Shown: positions 1-10,004 of the stretch, one piece after another | How the letters are laid out: every line of letters starts with the position of its first letter | Numbering within the stretch: position 1 is the first letter of the stretch | Position numbers and translations under genes: made by a program | Notes under the pieces: generated by a model | Database searches by the model: none | What the model was told of the DNA's origin: nothing | The model's input: the letters and a program-made list of their open reading frames with translations, nothing else | NCBI RefSeq assembly: GCF_007830315.1 | Contig: NZ_VLKJ01000001.1 | Coordinates: 620,001-684,000, forward strand | Origin: Novosphingobium taihuense | Lineage (GTDB): Bacteria > Pseudomonadota > Alphaproteobacteria > Sphingomonadales > Sphingomonadaceae | Direction of reading: 5' to 3' | Length of the DNA stretch: 64,000 nucleotides

Positions 1-836
1 GCACCGACGTTGTCGCCGGCTTCGCCCTGGTCGAGCAGCTTGCGGAACATTTCAACGCCGGTCACGGTCGTCTTCATGGTGTCCTTCAGACCCACGATTT
101 CGACTTCTTCACCAACCTTGACGATGCCGGTTTCGATACGGCCGGTCACCACGGTGCCGCGACCCGAGATCGAGAACACGTCTTCGACGGGCATCAGGAA
201 CGGCTTGTCGGTCGGGCGCGGCGGCTGCGGGATGTAGCTGTCGACAGCTTCCATCAGCGCATTGATCGAATCGCGACCGATGTTGTCGTCGCGGCCTTCG
301 AGAGCGGCCAGAGCCGAACCCTTGACGATCGGAATATCGTCGCCCGGGAAGTCGTACGACGAAAGCAGTTCACGAACTTCGAGTTCGACGAGCTCGAGGA
401 TTTCCTCGTCGTCGACCTGGTCGACCTTGTTCATGTACACGACCAGTGCAGGCACGCCGACCTGGCGAGCGAGCAGGATGTGTTCGCGGGTCTGCGGCAT
501 CGGGCCGTCAGCAGCGTTCACGACCAGGATCGCGCCGTCCATCTGGGCAGCACCGGTGATCATGTTCTTCACGTAGTCGGCGTGACCCGGGCAGTCGACG
601 TGCGCGTAGTGACGGTTGGCGGTCTCGTACTCGACGTGTGCGGTCGAGATGGTGATGCCGCGCTCGCGCTCTTCAGGAGCCTTGTCGATGTTCGCGTAGT
701 CGGTGAACGTCGCGCCACCGGTCTCGGCGAGAACCTTGGTGATTGCGGCGGTCAGCGTGGTCTTGCCGTGGTCGACGTGACCGATGGTGCCGATGTTGCA
801 GTGCGGCTTGGTCCGCTCAAACTTAGCCTTGGCCAT
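1..836 (-). CDS. tuf: Elongation factor Tu, 3' end cut by window edge
   Basis: EF-Tu is the GTPase that delivers aminoacyl-tRNA to the ribosomal A site. About 278 N-terminal residues are visible; domain 3 lies outside the window. The start [12 protein letters not shown] is canonical. The G motifs are clear: the P-loop GHVDHGKTT near residue 19, the switch I RGITI, DCPGH (G3) and NKVD (G4). It is the last gene of the str operon, 91 nt downstream of fusA on the same strand. Sphingomonads often carry a second tuf elsewhere, which cannot be judged here. Confidence 0.98.
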   Translation of the reverse strand, partial: MAKAKFERTKPHCNIGTIGHVDHGKTTLTAAITKVLAETGGATFTDYANIDKAPEERERGITISTAHVEYETANRHYAHVDCPGHADYVKNMITGAAQMDGAILVVNAADGPMPQTREHILLARQVGVPALVVYMNKVDQVDDEEILELVELEVRELLSSYDFPGDDIPIVKGSALAALEGRDDNIGRDSINALMEAVDSYIPQPPRPTDKPFLMPVEDVFSISGRGTVVTGRIETGIVKVGEEVEIVGLKDTMKTTVTGVEMFRKLLDQGEAGDNVG

Positions 837-927
837 TGTTCAAACCTTCTTTTCAATGTGTGCAGATACTGCGGGAAATGGACGGCACCCGCTGAATCGA
901 GCGCCGCCCCTAATGCTATCCGTGCTC

Positions 928-3000
<2,073 letters not shown>

Positions 3001-3096
3001 GGTGCTATTCCTTGGGAGTATGGGGGAGCCGGAGAGGCTCCGCCCATATGGTTACCATTGTGACCGTTTAAAGACGGCCGCAAATACCGCGAGTGA

Positions 3097-3567
3097 TTAC
3101 CAGCGGTAGTGGCTGAACGCGCGGTTGGCGTCGGCCATGCGGTGGGTGTCTTCACGCTTCTTGACGGCGTTGCCACGGTTGTTGGCAGCATCGAGCAGCT
3201 CGGCCGAGAGACGCGCGGCCATCGTGGTCTCCGAGCGGTTGCGCGCAGCGGTGATCAGCCAGCGAATGGCGAGCGCCTGGGCACGTTCGGGGCGAACCTC
3301 GACCGGGACCTGGTAAGTCGCACCACCGACGCGGCGCGAGCGCACTTCGATCTGCGGACGGACGTTGTTCAGCGCATCGTGGAAGAGCTGGACCGGGTCC
3401 GCCTTCGCACGGGTCTGCATGGTTTCGAGCGCACCGTAGACGATGCTTTCGGCAACCGACTTCTTACCATCGAGCATGAGGTTGTTCATGAACTTCGACA
3501 GAACCTGATCACCGAACTTCGGGTCGGGCAGGATGACCCGCTTTTCCGGACGACGACGACGTGACAT
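3097..3567 (-). CDS. rpsG: Small ribosomal subunit protein S7
   Basis: S7 nucleates assembly of the 30S head by binding 16S rRNA and contacts tRNA at the E site. The start [10 protein letters not shown] matches the family. It gives 156 residues and has an AGGAG ribosome site about nine bases upstream, so the longer in-frame extension to an upstream ATG was rejected. It ends HYRW like other alphaproteobacterial S7 proteins. It is the second gene of the str operon. A 150-nt spacer with a strong hairpin separates it from rpsL, and in E. coli this spacer is where S7 represses its own translation. Confidence 0.98.
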   Translation of the reverse strand: MSRRRRPEKRVILPDPKFGDQVLSKFMNNLMLDGKKSVAESIVYGALETMQTRAKADPVQLFHDALNNVRPQIEVRSRRVGGATYQVPVEVRPERAQALAIRWLITAARNRSETTMAARLSAELLDAANNRGNAVKKREDTHRMADANRAFSHYRW

Positions 3568-3656
3568 ATTGTGTACTCCTTCGGAGTGCGGCCCACCCAT
3601 CCGGGTGTGCCTTGCGGCACCGGCCCGCTCCGCGTTCCCGACCTTTTTTGGCCGGC

Positions 3657-3688
3657 CACCCAGAAGCCACCTGGTCGGTGGCTGGGTG
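3657..3688 (-). promoter_or_regulatory. Hairpin in the rpsL-rpsG spacer
   Basis: Two arms, CACCC plus AGCCACC on the left and GGTGGCTGGGTG on the right, pair over 12 bp around a 5-nt loop with a three-base bulge in the left arm. In the transcribed (minus) direction it sits about 90 nt before the rpsG start and is followed by A-rich rather than U-rich sequence, so it does not look like an intrinsic terminator. A role as an S7 binding site for translational feedback is inference from the E. coli str operon. Confidence 0.45.
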
Positions 3689-3717
3689 AAGCGAAGGAAA
3701 GCCGGACCTTGGCCTAA

Positions 3718-4089
3718 TTACTTCGGACGCTTGGCGCCGTACTTCGAGCGGGACTGCTTGCGGTCCTTGACGCCCTGCGTATCGAGCACGCCGCGCAGGA
3801 CGTGGTAGCGAACGCCGGGAAGGTCGCGAACGCGGCCGCCGCGGATGAGCACGACCGAGTGCTCCTGCAGGTTGTGGCCTTCACCCGGGATGTACGAAAT
3901 GACTTCGCGGCTGTTGGTCAGGCGGATCTTGGCGACCTTGCGGAGAGCCGAGTTCGGCTTCTTCGGGGTGGTCGTGTAGACGCGGGTGCAGACGCCGCGC
4001 TTCTGCGGGTTCTGCTCCATCGCAGGGACCTTGGACTTGGCCTTCTGCGGTTCGCGGCCCTTGCGGACCAGCTGATTGATTGTGGGCAT
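3718..4089 (-). CDS. rpsL: Small ribosomal subunit protein S12, Arg at position 88
   Basis: S12 sits at the decoding centre and affects fidelity and streptomycin binding. The 123 residues are full length with the conserved TTTPKKPNS loop (Lys43 present) and GVRYH segment. Position 88, Lys in E. coli and Mycobacterium (GRVKDLPG), is Arg here (GRVRDLPG, codon CGC at 3826-3828). Lys88-to-Arg is a known streptomycin-resistance change in M. tuberculosis, so intrinsic resistance is predicted. An AGGTGA ribosome site precedes the ATG. It is the first gene of the str operon. Confidence 0.98.
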   Translation of the reverse strand: MPTINQLVRKGREPQKAKSKVPAMEQNPQKRGVCTRVYTTTPKKPNSALRKVAKIRLTNSREVISYIPGEGHNLQEHSVVLIRGGRVRDLPGVRYHVLRGVLDTQGVKDRKQSRSKYGAKRPK

Positions 4090-4527
4090 GTGAAAACTTC
4101 ACCTGTAGTTCTGGCGCTTCGGCAGAAGGTGAAGGATGCGGGCACCGCAAATGCGCAAACCGGAAAGGTGGCCGGATGGCCCCTTCCCCAACGCAATCAC
4201 GAACCGAAACGCTCCACCCGCAACTTTCGTCACCGGGTTACTTTGACGGATTACCTGAGAGACCCAGACGCACCGGCAATGTTCAGCTCAAGCCACCTGC
4301 GCAGCGAGGCCGCACCTGTGGAAGGACGCGCCCTTAGGCGGGTTTGGGGGTGGGGTCAAGGGGTGGGCTGAAGTGATCTCAGCCAACTGCCAAAACACTT
4401 ACTCACCATTGAGTTTGCGCACCCCGGACCACCAGAATCGACACCCTCACCCCCCGCTAAAGTTATTCACTGAATTTTGCCCTACCCACAAAACGAAATT
4501 TATCTAATAAAGCTGCTTCCGCATAAC
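4090..4527. other. Intergenic region between str operon and SIR2-HerA
   Basis: About 440 bp separate two divergent units. The half next to rpsL should carry the str promoter and leader, but no convincing -35/-10 pair could be assigned on the minus strand. From about 4380 the sequence becomes AT-richer toward the SIR2 gene (for example AAAGTTATTCACTGAATTTT near 4460), which is probably the left edge of the acquired defence segment and its promoter. No tRNA, direct repeat or integrase that would mark an insertion site was seen. Confidence 0.5.
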
Positions 4528-5604
4528 ATGCAGTCGCAGAGCACCTTGGTCATCGTTAGGGGCACCGTGGAATTAAGTACGCTTAGAAAGAGATTACAGG
4601 AGCACTTCAGCGATGGGTTAGTCCTAGTTGTCGGTTCTGGACTCTCGTGTGCCGAAGGTGTGCCAGGCATGCATGCGCTTGGCGAACACCTAGTAACCCA
4701 AATACCTAAAACGTTATCACCACAAGATTTTGATCTTTGGCAAATGATTTATCCGGAGATTCAGAAGGAAGGGCTCGAAGCAGCGCTACTTAGATATGCG
4801 CCAACCGCCTCCCTTGAAGCTTCGATTGTTCAAAGCAGTGGTGAATTCATTGCCTCTGCAGAGGCAAAGATAATTGCAGAGGTATTTTCTCGATCTAAAA
4901 TTCTACGCCTTACAAAACTTTTGCCACATCTCATTGTTCCAGACAGTGGCATTCCTATCATTACCACTAACTATGATCGTCTCGTCGAAGTTGCATGCGA
5001 AGAGGGTGGCCTCGGTGTCGACACGATGTTTAATGGCCACTTTGCTGCACGCTTGGAACCAGAACATAGTCATTGGAGCTTTTGTCGAAGTGCCCGCGTT
5101 GTAAATCGAGTTCCTCGAGTGAGGTTTGCTAAACGCGCCAAAGTTTTTAAACCTCATGGCAGTCTAGATTGGTATCATCGCGATGGCGATCCGGTTCGCT
5201 ATGCCGGATCACTGCCATTACCCCGCCTCATTATTACCCCCGGTTTAAATAAATTTCGTAGTGGATACGAAAGCCCATTTGACAAACATCGCGATAAAGG
5301 GAATGAATCAATTGATAAAGCACAAAAATTTTTAATAATCGGATATGGATTTAATGACGATCATCTTGAAACACACCTAACACCACGGATAAAATCCGGA
5401 GTTGGCACATTAATTATTACACATACCTTGTCGGAAAAAGCAAGGACTATCGCCCTATCTTATAAAAATGTAATAGCATTGGACTTTCAGAGTCGCACTA
5501 TAAGTTCTGGCACCAGAGTAATCGCTGATGGCGCAGAGACTGATATCCCCGAGATCGACCTCTGGGATTTAGATGGGCTTGTAAAGGGAGTATTGTCGGC
5601 ATGA
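4528..5604 (+). CDS. SIR2-domain effector of a SIR2-HerA defence system
   Basis: This is a sirtuin-fold (SIR2_2-like) protein of about 358 residues. Visible motifs are the N-terminal nucleotide loop GSGLSCAEG near residue 36, TTNYD with the catalytic Asn near 148, PHGS with the catalytic His near 210, and IIGYGFND toward the C terminus. Proteins of this layout paired with HerA degrade NAD+ during phage infection. The ATG at 4528 lacks a good ribosome site. A GTG at 4567 preceded by AGGGG starts at the likely conserved VELSTLRKRL, so the start is uncertain. The stop overlaps the HerA start by 4 bp (ATGA), implying coupled translation. Base composition is clearly lower in G+C than in flanking genes. 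Confidence 0.87.
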   Translation: MQSQSTLVIVRGTVELSTLRKRLQEHFSDGLVLVVGSGLSCAEGVPGMHALGEHLVTQIPKTLSPQDFDLWQMIYPEIQKEGLEAALLRYAPTASLEASIVQSSGEFIASAEAKIIAEVFSRSKILRLTKLLPHLIVPDSGIPIITTNYDRLVEVACEEGGLGVDTMFNGHFAARLEPEHSHWSFCRSARVVNRVPRVRFAKRAKVFKPHGSLDWYHRDGDPVRYAGSLPLPRLIITPGLNKFRSGYESPFDKHRDKGNESIDKAQKFLIIGYGFNDDHLETHLTPRIKSGVGTLIITHTLSEKARTIALSYKNVIALDFQSRTISSGTRVIADGAETDIPEIDLWDLDGLVKGVLSA

Positions 5605-7343
5605 GCAGCGCAGCGCTTTTGTTTTCTGGTAACGACCAGATAGGCCGAGTTGCAGGGGTCGACACCAGTCGGGTGTCGATAGATGTCACAAACTCAACGA
5701 TGCTGACTCGCGTTGGCATCGGACAACTCATCGCGATAAGGGGCGCAACTCAGGCTGAGTTTTTGATCGCCATGACGGACCGAGTAACCCGGTCTCTGCG
5801 TGAAGACATTGGAGAACCGGAGAACGGGGAGTTCGGAACCCTAACCATCGAATTTTCCGACCATATGCAGGCCTTCGTAATCGGAACATATCGAACCGTG
5901 GATGGAGACAAGAAGGACACCTTCAAAAGAGGAGCGGATAGCTTTCCGCAGATCGAGAGGGACTGTTTTGTCATCGAGGGCGGTAACCTTCAGCGTTTCA
6001 TGGGGATTCTCGGCGCAGATTTGGCCGAAGGAGAACGCCTCAAGCTCGGCACGTTCGTCGCTGACCGAAGCGCTGAAGCGATCGCCAGCGGCGACCGTTT
6101 TTTCCAGCGACATGCTGCGGTTCTAGGCAGCACAGGCTCGGGAAAGAGTTGGGCTATAGCACTTATTTTGGAGCGTGCGGCCAAACTCAAGTTTCCAAAC
6201 ATTGTAGTCTTCGACATGCACGGGGAGTATGCTCCCCTCGCTGACGAACAGAGCGGTGGCTTTGCAAAAAGGTATAGAATCGCAGGCCCCGGCGATCTCT
6301 CTTCCCCGCCAGCGGACACCCTTTTCCTGCCATATTGGCTTCTCAATCGCGACGAAATGCTATCAATGATTTTGGATCGCAGTGACCAAAATGCGCCAAA
6401 TCAAGCATCCAGGTTCACGCTACACGTTCGCGATCTCAAAAGTGCATCCTTAGAAAACGCCAATAAGATGGATGTGAGAGAAACGTTCACTGTGGACTCT
6501 CCCATTCCTTATGCAGTTTCTGATTTAGTCGGCTTGTTACGGACTGACAACACGACAAAAGGTGTTGGCAAGACGGGACCAGTCAAAGGCGAATGGGAAG
6601 ACAAGCTTACGAGATTCATTTCTCGTCTTGAGGCGAAACTTGAAGATCGCCGATATGGTTTCATGTTTTCTCCACCTGCTGAGTCACTAAACTATGAATG
6701 GCTTGGAGAACAGGTCATAAAATTGCTCGACTCTGGAGATGGAAAAGGCATAAAAATTATCGATTTTTCGGAAGTTCCGGCAGATATATTGCCAATTGTC
6801 ACGGGAACTTTGGCACGATTACTATACGATGTGCAATTTTGGATGCGCGCGGAAACGCGTACACCGGTTACGCTTCTATGTGATGAGGCACATCTCTATC
6901 TACCCGTCAGAGACGATGCTGATGCAGTACAACGTCAAGCCTTAGGATCATTCGAGAGGATTGCAAAGGAGGGACGAAAGTATGGATTCTCGCTTTTAGT
7001 TGTAAGTCAGAGACCTTCTGATGTGAGCCGTACTATTCTTTCTCAATGTAATAATTTTTTAGCGCTACGCTTGACGAACGACAGCGACCAAAACGTGATA
7101 AAGCGTCTCATGCCAGACTCTTTGGTCGGACTTACCGCGATGTTACCTTTACTAGATGTTGGAGAAGCACTTTTGCTGGGTGACGCTGTATTGCTCCCAA
7201 CTCGCATAAAGCTTGATAAGCCGAAGGTTAAACCGGATAGCGCAACCAGAGAGTTTTGGACAGAATGGGGGACGAGACAGCCAGAACCAAGTCGTCTCGC
7301 TGCCGCAGTAGAGAGCTTAAGAAGCCAGTCCAGAGGTAGCTGA
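5601..7343 (+). CDS. HerA-type hexameric ATPase of a SIR2-HerA defence system
   Basis: This is a 580-residue HerA/FtsK-clade P-loop ATPase. An N-terminal beta-rich HAS-barrel-like region (about 1-110) precedes the DUF87 core with Walker A GSTGSGKS at residues 176-183 and Walker B TLLCDEAH near 424-431. A downstream SQRPSDV segment fits the helicase core. Archaeal HerA works with the nuclease NurA; here no NurA is present and the partner is the upstream SIR2 gene, overlapped by 4 bp. That is the arrangement of the described SIR2-HerA (Nezha) anti-phage system, in which the two proteins assemble into one complex. A strong terminator follows at 7393. Confidence 0.9.
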   Translation: MSSAALLFSGNDQIGRVAGVDTSRVSIDVTNSTMLTRVGIGQLIAIRGATQAEFLIAMTDRVTRSLREDIGEPENGEFGTLTIEFSDHMQAFVIGTYRTVDGDKKDTFKRGADSFPQIERDCFVIEGGNLQRFMGILGADLAEGERLKLGTFVADRSAEAIASGDRFFQRHAAVLGSTGSGKSWAIALILERAAKLKFPNIVVFDMHGEYAPLADEQSGGFAKRYRIAGPGDLSSPPADTLFLPYWLLNRDEMLSMILDRSDQNAPNQASRFTLHVRDLKSASLENANKMDVRETFTVDSPIPYAVSDLVGLLRTDNTTKGVGKTGPVKGEWEDKLTRFISRLEAKLEDRRYGFMFSPPAESLNYEWLGEQVIKLLDSGDGKGIKIIDFSEVPADILPIVTGTLARLLYDVQFWMRAETRTPVTLLCDEAHLYLPVRDDADAVQRQALGSFERIAKEGRKYGFSLLVVSQRPSDVSRTILSQCNNFLALRLTNDSDQNVIKRLMPDSLVGLTAMLPLLDVGEALLLGDAVLLPTRIKLDKPKVKPDSATREFWTEWGTRQPEPSRLAAAVESLRSQSRGS

Positions 7344-7392
7344 CCTCGATGGTCAGTAGTGGCGGAGTGAAAAATGCAAGCACCCGGGAGCG

Positions 7393-7417
7393 CGAGGGCG
7401 ATGGCCCTCGTGTTTTT
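7393..7417 (+). terminator. Intrinsic terminator after herA
   Basis: A perfect 7-bp stem (CGAGGGC / GCCCTCG) with a GATG loop is followed by TGTTTTT. It lies 50 bp beyond the HerA stop and closes the two-gene defence operon. Confidence 0.85.
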
Positions 7418-7483
7418 CCTTTCCTTCTGACCCTTCCAAGTTTTCGCTTTCCTACATTTAACCGTATGGGTTAATTGTGGGGG

Positions 7484-8314
7484 ATGGATGAAATTGGGCG
7501 CGATGAGCTTGGGGAGGTGCTGAATGGCGCGTGCCCCTCCACCACCTCCGGTGGTCCCCCTCCCCGTGTCGGGGAGGAACCGGGGGTGGCGTCTCTGCGC
7601 GGGTGCCCCTCCACCACCTTCGGTGGTCCCCCTCCCCCGGCGGGGGAGGAAAAGCGGACTTCTCGGGTGCGGCGGGTGGATGTGGTGGAGGAGTCGGCGC
7701 TCGACTTTGTGCCGTTTGTGCATGTGGCGCCTCGGCGCAATTCGATCACGCCGGACAAGCAGCGGCGGTTCATTGCCACGCTGGCGGCTACGGGGATCGT
7801 GTCTCAGGCGGCGCTCTCCATCGGGGCTTCGGTGGAGGCGCTGTACAAGTTGCGGCATCGGGTGGGCGCGGAGGACTTTGCGCGGGCTTGGGATGCGGCG
7901 GTGGAGCGGGGGTATTCGCGGCTGGAGGACTGCGCGCTGGAGCGGGCGATTGCGGGGGAGGAGCGGCCGGTGGTCTCGCGCGGGAAGGTCGTCGCCACGT
8001 GGACGCATCACAATACCGGGCTGCTGATGTTCCTGCTGCGCGCGCGGCGGCCGGAGAAGTATGGCGCGGTTCGCGTGGGCGACCTGCGGCCGGGGCATCC
8101 GGTCTATGACGCGCTGAAGGTGCAGTGGGAGCGCGAGCGGGCGGCGGCCGAGGCGGTGGAGGCCGAGGCGGTGCGGCGGTCCCTGCACGGGCGGCTGCTG
8201 GAGATGCGCGAGCGGATGCTGGCGCTGCGCCAGGCTGCGGGTGAGCGAGATTCGGAAGAGTCGGAAACGGAGCCAGAAGAGGGATCGCCGGGGGAAGCGG
8301 GCGGGCTCTGCTGA
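7484..8314 (+). CDS. HTH-containing hypothetical protein with repeat-derived N terminus
   Basis: The product has about 276 residues from the ATG at 7484. The conserved-looking part starts near residue 75 (NSITPDKQRRFIATLAATG) and holds a helix-turn-helix-like stretch (VSQAALSIGASVEALYKLRH). A charged Ala/Glu/Arg helix with coiled-coil character and an acidic tail follow. Similar HTH proteins are common in sphingomonads, some resembling phage terminase small subunits; the function is unknown. Residues about 17-56 are encoded by two 48-bp intergenic-type repeats kept in frame. A downstream initiation codon past the repeats is possible, so the start is uncertain. Confidence 0.6.
   Translation: MDEIGRDELGEVLNGACPSTTSGGPPPRVGEEPGVASLRGCPSTTFGGPPPPAGEEKRTSRVRRVDVVEESALDFVPFVHVAPRRNSITPDKQRRFIATLAATGIVSQAALSIGASVEALYKLRHRVGAEDFARAWDAAVERGYSRLEDCALERAIAGEERPVVSRGKVVATWTHHNTGLLMFLLRARRPEKYGAVRVGDLRPGHPVYDALKVQWERERAAAEAVEAEAVRRSLHGRLLEMRERMLALRQAAGERDSEESETEPEEGSPGEAGGLC
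7532..7579. repeat. 48-bp double-palindrome repeat, copy 1
   Basis: The element contains two adjacent hairpins, ACCACC-tccg-GTGGT and CTCCCC-gtgtc-GGGGAG. It matches copy 2 (7604-7651) at nearly every base outside the loops. It resembles the REP-like palindromes scattered between sphingomonad genes but lies inside a reading frame here. Confidence 0.8.
7604..7651. repeat. 48-bp double-palindrome repeat, copy 2
   Basis: Second copy, exactly 72 bp downstream of copy 1, so both keep the same reading frame. The hairpins are ACCACC-ttc-GGTGGT and CTCCCCC-gg-CGGGGGAG. Differences from copy 1 fall mostly in loops or are compensatory, as expected for a structure-conserved repeat. Confidence 0.8.
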
Positions 8315-8369
8315 CTCCGTTCGGGTGGCGCCGGGGTTTTGGGTGCCGGCGCCGGGGGTATCGGCAGTG

Positions 8370-8924
8370 TCAGGCCGGGTCGGCGGCGGCGTCGCCTGTT
8401 TCCGGGCCTGTTTCCGGGCCTGTTTCCGGGTCGGCTTCCGGGGCCGGGTCGGCGATTTCCTCGGCGATGGCGAGGATGCGCTTGCGCAAGGTGGCGAGCG
8501 TGGCGTCCATCGCGGCAAGGCCGGTGGTGCTGAGGTGGACGAAAGTGCGGCGGCCATCGCGGCCATCGTCCTCACGCTCTACCATGCCGCGCGCTTCGAG
8601 GAGGCGGAGCCAGCGCAGCGCCGTGGTCGGCGGGACGTGGGCGCCGATGCAGGCGCTGGTGGTCGGCACGCGGCGGCCTTCGCGCGAGGCGACGTAGAGA
8701 TCGAGGAGGATGTCCCAGGTCGGCTCGCCGAACAGCTCTGCGGGCAGGTAGCGGTGGCGGCGGCGGCGGCTGGCGTAAAGCTCGCGCGCGAGGGCGGCGT
8801 GGCGCTGGATCGTCGCGTCGTCGAGCGCGGGGTGGACAGTGGCGGGGACGACGAGGCGCAGGCCGTTGCGGCGGCCGGTCAAGGCTGGCGTCGTGGTGGT
8901 GGCGCGCGTGGAACGGACAGTCAT
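8370..8924 (-). CDS. Winged-helix (MarR-like) DNA-binding protein
   Basis: This 184-residue protein has an Arg/Thr-rich N terminus, a helical stretch (ELFGEPTWDILLDLYVASREG) and a winged helix with the recognition-helix sequence VPPTTALRWLRLLEARGMVER and a wing around DGRDGRRTFVHLS. This layout is common in sphingomonad MarR-like regulators; the ligand and targets are unknown. The C terminus carries three tandem PETG units encoded by a perfect 12-bp repeat. It converges with the upstream HTH gene (55-bp gap). Confidence 0.75.
   Translation of the reverse strand: MTVRSTRATTTTPALTGRRNGLRLVVPATVHPALDDATIQRHAALARELYASRRRRHRYLPAELFGEPTWDILLDLYVASREGRRVPTTSACIGAHVPPTTALRWLRLLEARGMVEREDDGRDGRRTFVHLSTTGLAAMDATLATLRKRILAIAEEIADPAPEADPETGPETGPETGDAAADPA
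8395..8430. repeat. Three perfect 12-bp tandem repeats
   Basis: The unit CCTGTTTCCGGG occurs three times without mismatch inside the 3' end of the winged-helix gene and encodes PETG-PETG-PETG in its acidic tail. A slippage-prone array of this kind can vary in copy number in-frame. Confidence 0.9.
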
Positions 8925-8990
8925 ATGGGGCTCCTGAAATGGAGGCGTGATTTCGCTTGGTGGCGTGGATGACGGCGGGACTGTGCCTGA

Positions 8991-9449
8991 TCAGGCGGGT
9001 TGCAGATCAGGTCGCCAGGCGTGGTAGGGGCCGATGTGCTGCTTGCGCAGGAGATGGGCCCGGGTGCCGGCCAGCAGCGCCACCATCTGGATGGCCGCGG
9101 GCAGCTGGGTCATCGTGAAGTAGCCGTAGCGGACGAGCGAGAGGTCGATCAGCTTGGACATATGCGCGAGGACGACGATGATCTGCGCCGAGCAGGCCCA
9201 GAGCGGCCAGCCGCGGTTGGCCCGCAGCGCGACCCACAACATGCCGACCAGCGCCCACGTATCGATCACCAGATGGCCGGGATCGAGCGCGTAGAAGGCC
9301 GGACTTCCGAACGCGGCGTGGTTGATCGCATCGGCCGTGGCAGCGGCGATGATGATGGCCGAGACGAACCGTTCGGGCTCCTCGCCCTTGCGCAGGGCAA
9401 AGGCGAGGATGGCGACGATGCAGAGACGGTAGAGCCACAGCAGCATCAT
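8991..9449 (-). CDS. Small integral membrane protein, function unknown
   Basis: This 152-residue hydrophobic protein has about four predicted membrane helices (LYRLCIVAILAFAL, FVSAIIIAAATADAI, LVIDTWALVGMLWVAL, IQMVALLAG) with a short polar C terminus. No enzyme or transport motif is recognisable. It lies 42 bp downstream of a coiled hypothetical gene on the same strand, so the two may be cotranscribed. The coding call rests on codon pattern and hydrophobic periodicity. Confidence 0.6.
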   Translation of the reverse strand: MMLLWLYRLCIVAILAFALRKGEEPERFVSAIIIAAATADAINHAAFGSPAFYALDPGHLVIDTWALVGMLWVALRANRGWPLWACSAQIIVVLAHMSKLIDLSLVRYGYFTMTQLPAAIQMVALLAGTRAHLLRKQHIGPYHAWRPDLQPA

Positions 9450-9491
9450 CGCCAGCGGCCTCCTGCGCGCGACCGGTATTGGGCTGGCCTG

Positions 9492-9890
9492 TTACGCCGC
9501 ATCGGCCAGTGCAGCCGGGCGGCCTTCGTCACCAAGTGAACCAGCGGGCGGGCATTCATCGATGACGGAGCCCATCTCGCGGCCGACGTCGAGCAGCTTG
9601 CCGTGGACGCGGGCGAGTTCGCCGCTGGCATCGAGCACCGCCTTCTGGCTGGCGGCGAGGCGGAGCAGCGCTTCCTGGCCGGTGAACGGTCCGACTGCAG
9701 TCTCACGCCGGGCGCGGACCATGGTGGCGAGGAGATTGGCCTGGCGGATCAGCGCCTCGTCGAGCGCGGCTTCGGCCTGGTGCAGATCCCGCGTGATGCG
9801 CATGCCGTGAACGGCAACGGCGTTGTCATGTGAACGCGCTGCGACATCGGACCCGAAGTTCACGCTGACAGTGTTGTCGGTAGCTTTCAT
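9492..9890 (-). CDS. Hypothetical helical protein
   Basis: The product is 132 residues, mostly amphipathic helix with many Ala, Glu, Leu and Arg residues (LHQAEAALDEALIRQANLLATMVRARRE), and could form a coiled coil. No known domain is recognised. The ATG is preceded by GGGGTG at good spacing. It sits upstream of the small membrane protein gene on the same strand. Confidence 0.6.
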   Translation of the reverse strand: MKATDNTVSVNFGSDVAARSHDNAVAVHGMRITRDLHQAEAALDEALIRQANLLATMVRARRETAVGPFTGQEALLRLAASQKAVLDASGELARVHGKLLDVGREMGSVIDECPPAGSLGDEGRPAALADAA

Positions 9891-10004
9891 CGTAACACCC
9901 CATCCCGCCGTCTCAGGGACGACAGGCCCCTTGTTTTGGATGGCGGCGCCCCCGCGCCGTCCATCCGGTTCATGGACGGAGATGTCTGGCCGGGCAGGCG
10001 GCGA

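Noticed and set aside
4528..7343. SIR2-HerA as part of a larger defence island
   Set aside because: Flanking genes are ribosomal on one side and ordinary sphingomonad hypotheticals on the other; no restriction, retron, CBASS or toxin genes were found within the window.
8395..8430. Possible CRISPR-like array
   Set aside because: The three units are contiguous 12-bp copies without spacers and encode protein; no cas genes are present in the window.
7043..8575. Minus-strand 510-residue frame across the HerA end and HTH gene
   Set aside because: It runs through the herA terminator and both 48-bp repeats, is Pro/Arg-rich low-complexity sequence and lies antisense to supported genes.
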